From NCBI GenBank assembly GCA_034387635.1, contig JAOANU010000018.1, forward strand, positions 186,001-250,000: a stretch of DNA of 64,000 nucleotides. Reading direction: 5' to 3'. The notes below the pieces were generated by a model that was given only the letters and a program-made list of their open reading frames with translations, ran no database searches and was not told the DNA's origin. The position numbers and the translations under genes are program-made. This stretch comes from Rhodosporidiobolus odoratus (Eukaryota > Basidiomycota > Microbotryomycetes > Sporidiobolales > Sporidiobolaceae). Shown one piece after another: positions 23,974 to 34,295 of the stretch. The number at the start of each line of letters is the position of its first letter. The first letter of the stretch is position 1.

Positions 23974-24508
23974 TTGCTGAAGAAAAAAGTATTGAGACTC
24001 GGCTTCTCTCGCTCTCTCTCTCTCTCTATACAGGGATGCTAAATCGGGCCACAGCAGCGGGGGGGAGCTAGACTGTAGCTAGGGGGGCAAATATACTGTT
24101 TAGAACTCGGATCCGGTGTCAGAAAAGCGAAAGAGAGTGGTAGAGAGTTGACCTACATCCGCCCTCCTCCTCACATCCTCGATCCTACCCCTACATGACT
24201 TCAAGGTGGACACGGAAGGGAATGTATATATCGAGATCAGTCTCATCCAAGCCAGTACGAGCCATAGTGAGAGTAGGAAACTTGAGACGAGGTGGGAAGT
24301 CATGCAGGGGAAGGATCGAGGAGGAGGGGGGAGTAGGTCAACTCTCTACCACTCTCTTTCGCTTTTCTGACACCGGATCCGAGTTCTAAGCAGTCTATTT
24401 GCCCCCCCTCGCTACAGTCCAGCTCCCCCCCGCTGCTGTGGCCCGATTTAGCATCCCTGTATAGAGAGAGAGGGGGAAGCCGAGTCTCAATACTTTTTTC
24501 TTCAGCAA
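23974..24508. mobile_element. Foldback MITE with TA target duplication
   Basis: The ends are inverted copies of each other: TTGCTGAAGAAAAAAGTATT at 23974 and its reverse complement ending at 24508. The terminal inverted repeats are about 180 bp (23974-24156 and 24333-24508) with few differences. Weaker pairing continues inward past a shared catgacttc block, so almost the whole 535 bp can fold into one hairpin. The flanking TA on both sides (23972-23973, 24509-24510) is the target duplication typical of Tc1/mariner-type elements. There is no coding capacity, so mobilisation would need a transposase elsewhere. Confidence 0.85.
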
Positions 24509-24631
24509 TAGCTCAAACCTCGACTTGTTCAAGCTATCGACATCGCTACAACACAACAAGAAAACGAAAGCAATGCGTCTACAGCACTCCACCGTTGAAA
24601 CGCCGTCTCCCCCTGAACCTTAATTCGGCCT

Positions 24632-27600
24632 TCAACCCTGACGCAGGAGATGGCAACTCTGGTGCCACAGCCGCCCATCCCGCCCTACGACTACTCCTCT
24701 GGGCGGATCAAGCGGAGGCAATCCCGGTGCGCCGAAAGAGGAAGGCGGCGGCGCGTTGCACTCGGGCCAGTCCACCTCTTTTCCCTTCAACGACGGCCGC
24801 TTGCGCATCCTAGGCCTGCTGGTCATCCCCATCGCCTCGACCACCATCGATACGCTCGCCGAACGGGACATGACTGGCGATGAACCGGCGCCTTGCGGAC
24901 CCCAAACTGGCTGTAGACATTCCGCGCACTCGCCAAGAGGATTCCCGTCGCCCGGTCGCCAACCTCGATCTCGTTGTCGCTTGTGCTCTTCGGTGTGCTC
25001 GAAGAGGTCTTGCTCGGTGATGTTAGAGGATAGCGAAAGAATGTCGCCCTCAAAGGCGTAGGTGTCGAGCATCGACGTGACGATGGATTTGAACTCGGAG
25101 TAGGATCGACTGGCGGCTGGTGAGCGGGAGTTGAGTTCGATCAGTCGGCGCATGAGGCGAGGGAAAGAGACCTCGTGGGACGTGGTGGACGATACGAGGG
25201 AAGACAGGGCAGAAGGTATCAGGGAGGAGAGGAGGTCGGAGGCGTATGGCGAAAGCTGCTGCGGCGCGTCGTCGTGTATGAGGATGGATGCACCAGACGT
25301 GCGTCGATGAGAGGAAGACAGGTCGGAGGCACGAGGAGGGGCAGGAGCAATGGTGCGGATGGATTGGACAGTCGAGACGAGGGAAGAGAGGAGGCGGAAC
25401 CACAGATCTTCTGGAGAAGCGTCCTTCGGCCGCCGCCGACCCGTCGAGCGGTGAGCGCACACTTCCGTCGCTGCAGCCGAGACTGCCACCACCTGCTCCA
25501 GCAGAGCATCCGCGTTCGAACACGACAAGCTTCCACCTTCCTCTTCTCCGCCTTCCCCTGCTTCCTCTGGTTTGACGCCGCCAAGCAGCTTCTGCAGAAG
25601 AATGTCCGTCCTGGCTTCCAGCGCGTCGTCCGCTTCGTCTAGAGCCTTCTCCGGATCGCCCCGCCGGTTGACAGCCCAGACCACGGCATCTGCGGCTCTT
25701 GCTTGTCGGCAGATGCGGAGGACCTCGTCGTCCTGGGCAAGCTGCCCAGGGCTTGACTCGAGGTACCGAATGACGTGCTGTGCATTGTGCGCGCATAGAA
25801 GCGAGAGGTATAGGGAGCGAAGCGATGGGTCGATATGGGTGGAAGGGCTGCGAGGCGTGTCGCAAGAAGGAGAAGGGGGAGAGTCGGAGTAGGATGGCTC
25901 AATGAGGTAGCGTAGGTAGGCGAATTGTCGCCATGGAGAGGCGGCGAGTCGCTCGATGGCGTCGGCGTGACGAGCAGGGAGGTGGGCGTCGATGAGATCC
26001 GCCGTAAGCTGCAATCCCATCTCATCTGCCTGAATGAGAGCCGGGACAGCGTCGATGATCGTCTCCGCCAAATCCTGCTTCTGAGACCCGCTCGCCCGAG
26101 TGGCAAGGCTAAACGTCTCCCGGAGGAAGCCAAAGATCTCGGTACCGACGTCCGGGTCTTCCAGGTATGAGGAGGCGAGGGCTGACCATCGTTGTTCGCT
26201 CCGGTACACCGAGCGAAGAATGCGGAAGAAGCCGGTTTCGTCGAAGAGTGGTATGAGGGAGTCGATGTCGGACGGAACAAACGAGGAGAGGAGGTATTCT
26301 GCTGCGAGCTGGCGGTCTTCGAGGGTGCTGAGATCGGGATCTGAGGCTAGGTCGACAAGGATAGTGCGCAAGGTTGAAGGGGGAAGATGGAGGAATTGCG
26401 GGTACTTCGGGATGTTGCGAGCGACGAAGATGTGGAGGAAAGTGCGGTTGATGGGGGAGAAGTCGCCTGTGGAGGACGGAGAGTCTACTGCTTCGAGGAG
26501 CAGGTTGACGATTCGCTGGCGGCTGATGCCTCTGCATGGCGATGATGCTTCCTCGTCGTCGTCAAGGTAGGGGTCCTCGAAAGCGAGATCGAGGGTATCC
26601 AGGAGAGCTTCCGTATCGAAGCGGAGAAGCAGTCGAAGGTAAGGATAGGTGGGTTCTACTCCACCGTCTTCGTCTGACGTAAGGACGCTCCTCCCGCCCT
26701 TCTCTGGCCAGGCTCGGGTTTGACCAGAGAAGAGGAAGGAATAGAGGGCCTCGCGAGCGTGGTTCGCTTCGGCTGGCAACAGCTCTTCCCGCTTAGGGTA
26801 AGACAGTCCGACGAGCGCTTGCCGAAGGTAGGAGAAGATGCGGTATGCATCTGGTGCGAGCGCCTCCACATCCTCCTCTGCATCAGTTCCCCCACTTCCG
26901 TTTTGTCGCCCGTCATCTTCCAGCTCGTGCTCTTCCTCGCCATCCTCTATGCCTACCCATCTTGGCCGTTGCTTCCGATGCCGTTGGATGCGCCTGACTA
27001 AGCCGAGAAGTTCGATGAAGGGCGAGATGTAGTCATGCATGGTGCGGTTGTAGACGTAGATGAGCGCATCGTATAGTTTCTCGCGCTGGCAGAGCCGCAG
27101 AGCCTGATTGAGGTCGAGGTTCTGCGGGTCGACGCTCCAGATGATTCGCTGCGCAGCGTCGAAGCGGCCTCGCTCGGCATGGATGGCGATAAGACGTTGG
27201 CTGACGCTTGGCGGGAGGGAATGTACCGCACCGACGAGAACGAACGGCTCGATCCGTTCGAGGAAAATGGATTCGATCCCGTTCTGCTCGTAACGTTCGA
27301 AGAGGTCGTCAAACAGCCAGTGCACGTCGTCGAGGGCGAGGCAAGCCCGCACGCAGGTGCCAACGAGGTCCTCGAAGAGCCGCTGCACTGTCTCACCGTC
27401 GACGTGGCTGCCATCGCGGAGCCGATCCTCCGAGAAGACGAAGTCGAGAGAGGCGTTGAGGATCTCGCGAAGCTTCGGCTCGAGGATGTCTCGTCGTTCG
27501 AGCGGATCTTCGGGGAGGGTGATAGTGCTGGCGTCTACGAGGCCTTGGTAATAGGCGGTAGTGAGCTCGATCGCCTGCAGAATGGTCGCGGGTTGCATAA

Positions 27601-30226
27601 GAGACAGGATGCAATCGGCCCAAGAGAGGACAGCGCCGGCCTGAACATCTCGCTGCAGCTGTAAGACCAGAGGGTTGAGTCATCGTTGGCGAAGACGAGG
27701 TCTGCGAGGCGAGACTCACAAGCAAGAAAAGCCGCCTTTTATAGGTAGAGAAGCTGCTCGAGAAGCTGAGGGTTTCCTGAGCCGATATTGACGAGTCGAA
27801 GGCGGACGCGTAGTGAGAGTGCGATACGATGGCTCGGATATCGTGCGCATCTCGTCCAATTCGATTTCGGGTCGCGACGTCGTAGATGTCGAAATGCGAA
27901 GCGGTGAGTACGACGATAACCTGCGTGGGATCTACGTAAGCGATCTTCGCATATGCAGAAGATACAAGGAGGACGTACCTTTTCGCTGTACCACCGCAAC
28001 CCTAGAACGGGTTGGTCGCAACTCCAGCCCTGCATCTCCTCAAAGTCAACGCCAAGCAGAGGCGCTGCCTTGCCTCCCGCTCGTCCCGCCATAGCCTTGC
28101 CGGGCAAGTCTCCTCTGACTCTGACGAGTCCGACTCTCCTCCCCCAAGCCCACGCCAGCATGGGATCTTCTCCCGCCTCTTCCTGCCCCTCCCTGCCCTT
28201 CCCTACGTCATCTCGCTTATCCGCCTTCTCAGACGCATCGCCCATTCGTCGACTGCTAGGCCACCAGCCCAACACGCCGGTTGTCGCATACCCTCGACTC
28301 TTTTTGTCCTCTTCCTCCTGACTGACAAAACCGTTCTCGCCCCCACGGTCTCCTTCTCGCGGCGGAAATGTCACTCGCCACCATGTTCGCGGAGTAGGCT
28401 TCAAGGCGACGACGACGAGTTTTGTTGAGGTGAGGAGAGCAACGAGGTGTAAAGAGTCGGAAGGAGAGTGGGGTGAAGGACCCAATGGGAGGGGAGCCAT
28501 GTCGAGAATCGCAGTAGGCTTTTTGGTCGACGCTGTCGATGCGCGAGGGTGCGGAAAGGAAACCGTCCCAGGAGATGAAGGTGGAAGGGAATCAGGTGTT
28601 GAGGCGGCGAGAGAAGCGGAAGGCGGAGCAGTCGCTCCGGATGTGAGAGTGGGGCGAACGGGGGATGAGCTTATCGCGGTCTTAGGCGCGTCAGGATATC
28701 TTCCGAGCATGCGGATGATGTCGGTGGACGCGAGCATGAGGACTTTGCCGAGAGAATGGTAGAATGCAAGACCTTGATCATCGGAAGAGACGATGGCGGT
28801 ATGTCGTGCGCCTACGAAACCCAGGTGCAGTATCTTGCTGCCTTCGAGGTGTCCTTCCTTTCTCCCCGCCAAGACTTGCGAAAGCGCGACAGGAGGGACA
28901 GATCGAGCGGGTTGCGCGGGATTGAGTAGTGAGTAGAGGTGGATGGCACCGTTGGCATGGCCGGACGCTAGGAAAGTGTGATCTTGCGAGACGGCGAGCG
29001 CGGTGACGGCACCGGAATCTTTGGCTGAGGCGGGAAGAAAAGCGTCAGAACCAGGTGCCCCGACGCAACAGAGGAATCATTAATCGAGCCTGCTGACCTA
29101 TTCCTTCCGTCCCGCAAACGCATCGCAGATTCTGCCCAAAGTCAAACACCATCGTCCAACCTCTGCTCGTGCCGATCGCTACCAGCCCGCTTACCGCCAT
29201 CACCGTCGGTTGCCCCATAGCACTTTTCGCCATTTCCTCCGTCTGTGGAACGTCCCCTGTCGAGGGGAACACCCTCGTTGAGATGCGCTTCAACAAGGAC
29301 CACTTGACGCTTCGCGAAGGAGCGGCTTCTGCTTCGCTGAAGCCTACGCTTGAGGCATTTGAGGCGGCCGAACGCAGTTCCGGCATCGAGGGCAGGTCGA
29401 ACAGGTTCGAGGTGGACGAGCGACGAGAGATGTTGTCGAGGGCCGACGAGGAAGGCGATGCAGACAGTCCAAAGGGAGGTCGTCGGGGCGGAGGAGCTCC
29501 TGCGGGGTACTCGAGGGCAGTGTTGTAGGTGGAAGAAGAGATAACGCGATTGTGCGCAGCGGGGGAAGAAGGCGAAGATTGACTGGGGATGGATCGTAGG
29601 CGGGAAATGGCGGGATGAAAGGAAGGGCGTTGGGGATAGGGAGAAGGGATGGAGCTTAGGGAAGAGCGGGCTCGTTTTGTCGGGGAAGGGCGAGCAAACC
29701 CGGGAAATTCATCGTTGGAGGCGCTCGTTACTCTCGATGCGGCGGGTGAGCTCTGCAGGCACTGACTTCAGTGCATTCTTGCTTGAAGAACGAAGTAGGG
29801 ACGTACCGGTGTGGGCGTATTGTCCTCATCTTTCCTCCCATTCGCAGCGCTTACCCGTGTGCTAGTACGTTTGCCCGTACTTTCCGCTTGAGCTAGCAGC
29901 TCGTGCTCATCCCTCAGCGATGCTGTGTCGCTGTTCCGAGTGCTCTCGAGCAAGCTTTCGAGTTGCGTGTGATAGTCCCCCACTCCTTCATGATGGTCCT
30001 GCGTGAATGGATCACTTGAAGGTTCGGCGTCTCTGCCGGTATACACGAAGGCTCCAAAGTCATCATCGTCTAATTGGTCTGGCGCTCCTGCGTCTCCGTT
30101 GCCTGTATATGATGCGTTGTTGGCGAACTGAGCGTGGAAGGTGGGGTCGACTTGTTCTTCTTGAGCGGCAATAAAGGAGCGGGAGGGTGGAGGTGACTGC
30201 TGAGATGTATCTGATAGACTAGCCAT
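24632..30226 (-). CDS. VPS8: Vps8, CORVET tethering subunit
   Basis: Endosomal tethering-complex subunit that works with Rab5-type GTPases in early endosome fusion. Exons (complement) 29807-30226, 29098-29752, 27979-29024, 27720-27920, 24632-27658; 1782 aa. Residues 1-330 are largely disordered with an acidic start. A beta-propeller region follows (GLVAIGTSRGWTMVFDFG, SGAVTALAVSQDHTFLASGH, GHLEGSKILHLGF, ARHTAIVSSDDQGLAFYHSL), the last two being characteristic Vps8 blocks. After a polar insert comes the alpha-solenoid (VWHLFDD-type helices, LDLNQALRLCQREKLYDALI). The C-terminus has CAEC and a late HQSCH but no final CxxC pair, so the RING-H2 seems shortened. For the third intron I used the CACGCAG acceptor (58 nt); an earlier AAG would give only 34 nt. 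The start lies about 85 bp from repeat arm B. Confidence 0.92.
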
Positions 30227-30617
30227 CTATACAAGCAGCATTGGCATAGCGTATAGTCGAGTACAAACCTCGCCCCGCTAGTGAGCAACTTGGTTGTATT
30301 GTACCCGCCCGGAGCTTGCTACGTAGGTGCACAGAGTCTACTCCAGTCGCTGCCGCTGCTCTACTGTCGGCACTGTCACCAGCACTCTCTTCCGCCCCGG
30401 ATGGACGCGAGCTCCTCCCCACGACATACCGCCGCAGGACATTGTGCCAAAGGACGCTGTACAGCTGGTGAGTGCTTCTCTTCTTCCATGATCACGCTGA
30501 GCTCACTACCCTACACCCAGATGCCGCTAAAGACTGCTGGCGCTGGAAACCGCATTCTGCACTTTTCCTGACGCGCTGCAGGAGACTTGCGATGACTTCG
30601 ACGGCGACCTTAGCCGG

Positions 30618-32284
30618 ATGGCGCCTCTCTCATCCCTCCCGACACGAGATCATTTGCTGTCTGACGGAACCGCCGGGATGATGGCCGCTACACTCAGTGC
30701 CCTTCCTCCGGAGCTAAAGTTGTGCATTATCGCCTTCCTGCCAGACTTCGTCATCCTCAGTAGCAAACCTAGTGACCTCTATCAAGACTCGATCGATGTC
30801 GACGATAGACGCCCCGAATGGTACCGATGGCGGGGGATCTCGACAAGCGCAATTTACCGGCTGGGTTGCGTGGACCGCTCTGGCCGTGCTTTGTGCGCGC
30901 CTATGATCTGGCGGGTGCGTCCGCATGTCTTTGTCTACGCGTTGCTGAAGCTCACGACCTTGTGCTCGGATGTGTCGCTTCACTGTTTCACCGCGTGTAC
31001 CCGCAGGAGATCCACCTCGACCAGGACTCAGCCCTTCCCTCCCTGTTCTTCGCGACTACCCTCATCCCCCTGCATGGCCCCCACGACCGCACTCTAAGTC
31101 TCTCCGACCGCGATAACGGCCACCTTGACAGTACTTCGGACTCGGGCTGTTTCCTTCGGCAGATCGAGCGCGCGAATCTGCATCATATCTACCATTGGCT
31201 CTAGTCGACCCCAAGGACGTCCTCTTCAGCCACATCGTGCAGCATTGCCCGAACCTGGAGGCTATCAGCATAGACGTTTGTTATGGTCATGGGGATTGCC
31301 ACCGGGACCGGCATGAGGCGGAGAGGACGTCGGTGGTCGGCTTGCCTCGAACCCTGAAAGCCCTCGTGGCCTGTGGTCGCCAGCTGGACACGGTCACGGT
31401 TTATCTTGGCAGGGGTGTGCTTGACAGGCCAGAATGGCTCGTGGCCTTCCTCGGGAGTCGCTGATACAGCCTCTCCACCCTCAAGCTTGTATACCCTCGG
31501 CACCATTGGTCGCATCTTTGGTCTCCGTACTCTTTCTTACCCTTCGCCGTGCCGCAGCTGGCAAGGTCGGTCAACACCTTCCGTTCCCTTCGTACCCTAC
31601 ACCTCAACAACTTTCCCGACGCTTTATTGTTTCTTTTCGAATTCGCCAGTCCGATCGAGCGTCTCAGTTTCAGCTTCGATACTTTGCCTCTAACCTACGT
31701 CTGTCGCCTGGTACCTGACCTCTCCACTACCCTCTGTCGCCTGTGTCTCCCCAACTTTCTTCCTTGCCCCATCAACTTGCCCGCCCTCGAGTCCCTCTCT
31801 TTGACGCATCTTGACAATCCCTCAGCCTCTCTCGAATGTTTCGCCGAGTCGCCCCTCCACTATCTTCACATCACCACCTTCCCTCGCAACGCCGTCACTT
31901 CGCTTCTCCCTGTGCTCGAGCTCTTCACCTGCACCCTCTCGCTGTTCTCGACCTCTACCTTGGTGCACCCTGGTATGTACGCCGATGTAACCTGCCGCTC
32001 GATACCAAGCTTGAACACGTGGCAAGAGAGAGCGTCGAATCGAGTACTTCGCCCCGGAGGTCCTTGCTTCTGACTACGGATCGCGGGACAGCTGGTCTGA
32101 TAGCAGCGCAAACGATCCTCTTTGGGAGTCGACGGACGAATTGCTAATGTGGGAGCTGGGGCGAGCTGCACAGGAGGAAGACCCGTTGGACAAGCTGGAC
32201 CAGAGGAAAGGAAGAGGCGAGCGGAGGAGGCATGGAATGGGGAAGGATCGTAGAAAGCGGCTGAGGCGCTTGGCTCATAAGTAA
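30618..32284 (+). pseudogene. Decayed F-box/LRR gene, copy B
   Basis: Starts MAPLSSLPTRDHLLSD; the F-box exon (LSALPPELKLCIIAFLPD ... RALCAPMIWR) is intact up to the conserved gtgcgt donor at 30916, and the acceptor is the cccgcag before 31010. Breaks: about 10 nt are missing near 31165-31175 relative to copy A, which brings a stop at about 31202; the same in-frame TGA as copy A lies at 31462-31464; and a deletion near 32025 shifts the frame of the last exon. The basic C-terminal tail (RKGRGERRRHGMGKDRRKRL) is present and ends with TAA at 32284. Copies A and B are thus broken at different places as well as sharing one stop, so each has decayed further since duplication. Confidence 0.7.
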
Positions 32285-32745
32285 CGAGGGTTGGCTTTCT
32301 TATGCACCGCAGTTATGGGAGAGAACAGACCGGAGGAGAAGAAATAGTTTTTCGGGTTCTGCTCGCATGCGCCATTGACTTCGTGAAGGTTTCATTCTCC
32401 GGCCCATACACGTCACTACCTGGCTACGCGTGCGCCCGCAAGCAAGGCTCTTGGTGGACCTCGAAGACAAGGAGCGGAAGATTCGCTTTTCGACTGTGTT
32501 TTCCTGCCCGATGTGCTGAGCCTCTGTCGCGCCTCGCACGGTAGATTTCGCTGCCAGCACGCTACCTTGCTCGGGAGCGTTCCGCTGCTGAGTCACAAAG
32601 GGCAAAGCCGCCGCGACCCGGTCCAAGCTTGCTGTCGGAGGTTTCGTTTTCCTGATTTATCTGCGTCGCACGCAGAAGTGGGTCTTTGGCGCTTCAGTCT
32701 ATCATGCGGTATATATTGCTTCATTTCAAAGCACCTTACAACCAA

Positions 32746-32854
32746 GGCCGTGTGGCCCAATGGCAAGGCGTCTGACTACGATGCGTTTGCAGCTTTTCTT
32801 GAGCCTCTACGTTGTAAAATCAGGAGATCGTGGGTTCGAGCCCCATCATGGTCA
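32746..32854 (+). tRNA. tRNA-Arg(ACG), with intron
   Basis: Same 109-nt gene as at 8073-8181: identical arms and anticodon loop CTACGA, differing only inside the intron of about 37 nt. The cloverleaf is intact, so it is probably functional. It lies in repeat arm B. Confidence 0.9.
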
Positions 32855-33599
32855 ACTTTTTCGCTGTCTGGGTGATTTGGAGGAACCGCCCAATGTAAGC
32901 AGTACCTTTTGTAGGGGGAAGCGGGGAAAAAAAAACTGTTTTTCTCTTCGTCTCTGGCTACCCAAGGCTACCCGTCTTTCCCTGGCACGTTGCGCTACAC
33001 CTTAACCTCCCTGAACCGCGACTGGCCCCCACTTGCCCGCTAAAGAAAGCGCAGGAGGAGAGGAGAACTCGGTAACATGGAAAAACAGGATGGCCTTCTC
33101 AAGTTGGTTTCTTTCCCTTTGCTGGCTAGTGTAAACGGATAGTATACTGTTGTCACACTGGTTGGGCAGCCTCTCTGAAACCAGTATATGCCCAGCGGGG
33201 CCACAGGATGTGGAATCTATCCAGGAAAGACCATGCAGTGTCTTCCAAGGTTTGGCAGTTTGCACATTTCGCAGGGTTGCCTGTGGCAGCTCACTGATGT
33301 GAACCTCAGTCGAGCACAGGGCTCTGTCGCTGGCAGGAGCTTGTGGTGTAGAAGAGTACCGTACTTCCTGAATTCATGAGTTTTCACCCTTGCCAACTTG
33401 CATGCTCTCCTCCTGAGCTCCCCCCGGAAGACGCGCTGTCCCACATTGTGCTCAGCATAGATCCGGTCAGGCAGGCTGGCATGATGCTGCAATGACCCAT
33501 CTCTTCCGGCCATTACTGGAAACCAGCCCTTCGGCAAATGCTGCAGGGTCGAGTAGACCCCTTGGCTTGACTACCGCTAGCCCAGTCCTCGTGTTCAAC

Positions 33600-33971
33600 T
33601 GCTACGTCTGGCTCGACGAGCACGACTTACTCCCCAGATTGCTAAGTCGTTATTTCTTATATTCCTTCCTCCAGTCGACTCTTTCCCTCTCTCTCTCTCT
33701 CTTTACGCTCACTGCTCCCTTGACGCTTCCTGCAGACGGACGTCCTCGGACATCGTTCGGTAATGTTGAGTGATCGGAGGGAAGTCGACTTGGACTTGTA
33801 CTTTGGTAGAGAAGCTTCACCGCTACACCTCCCCGTCCGTCTGTCGAATACTAGGCTCGAATCACTGTTGATTGCTTTCGTAGCGGGAAGCTTGAGCAAG
33901 TTCCGACCCCTCTCCTCAACCCTCTGCTAGACTACCGACATCGCCTCGAGCTTGAAGTCGTGGGTCCTGCA
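33600..33971 (+). repeat. 5' LTR
   Basis: 372 bp, begins TGCTACGTCTGG and ends GGTCCTGCA. Contains a CT-dinucleotide run and should carry the element's promoter; no TATA box is obvious. Preceded by target duplication TCAAC. Confidence 0.93.
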
Positions 33972-34295
33972 CTTTTTTAACAGTCGAGCAATCGATATCT
34001 ACCGTTCGGATCTTATCCGACACTACCCACCATTTCCTCCAACTCCGACGACTCCGAGGTCGCTCCTGTCCCGGCGACCCACTCCTCTTCGTCCGGAAGT
34101 TCTTCCCATTCTTCCTCATCCCTATCCTCTCTCTCGTCGTCGCCTCTCCCCAACCCGCCTCGACGCTCTACCCGCTTCGCCCGCTCCCCCTCGTACTCCC
34201 CGTCCGATCTCGACACCTTCTTAACCGCCCAACGCTCTCTCTCTCGCTCTACTCGGTTCGCCAACCTTCCGCCTCTCCCCTTGTCTTCCTCCAGC

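Larger units (their letters stand above)
30310..33450 (+). repeat. Inverted repeat arm B (~3.1 kb)
   Basis: Plus-strand counterpart of the segment at 7480-10626. It begins with the shared agcttgctacgtag block, contains the decayed F-box copy B and a tRNA-Arg(ACG), and fades into patchy similarity after about 33120, losing alignment near 33450. The arms are separated by about 20 kb carrying the ACBD6-like, SMG6-like, DPH2, coiled-coil, RCH1-like and VPS8 genes. The LTR retrotransposon inserted about 150 bp beyond this arm. Confidence 0.8.

Noticed and set aside
23999..24030. CT dinucleotide runs here and in the LTRs (33690-33710) as CRISPR or tandem repeat arrays
   Set aside because: Simple-sequence microsatellites without spacers; no CRISPR array exists in the window.
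24100..24389. Two short open frames with the same C-terminus (RFSDTGSEF) inside the MITE
   Set aside because: They are the two inverted ends read in opposite directions, so the shared protein sequence is an effect of the repeat.
27921..27978. Using an AAG acceptor for a 34-nt intron in VPS8
   Set aside because: Too short for this genome's introns; the CAG 24 nt further also keeps frame and gives the better match VIVVLTASHFDIYDV.
33972..33995. Primer binding site after the 5' LTR
   Set aside because: No convincing complement to a tRNA 3' end could be seen, so none is annotated.
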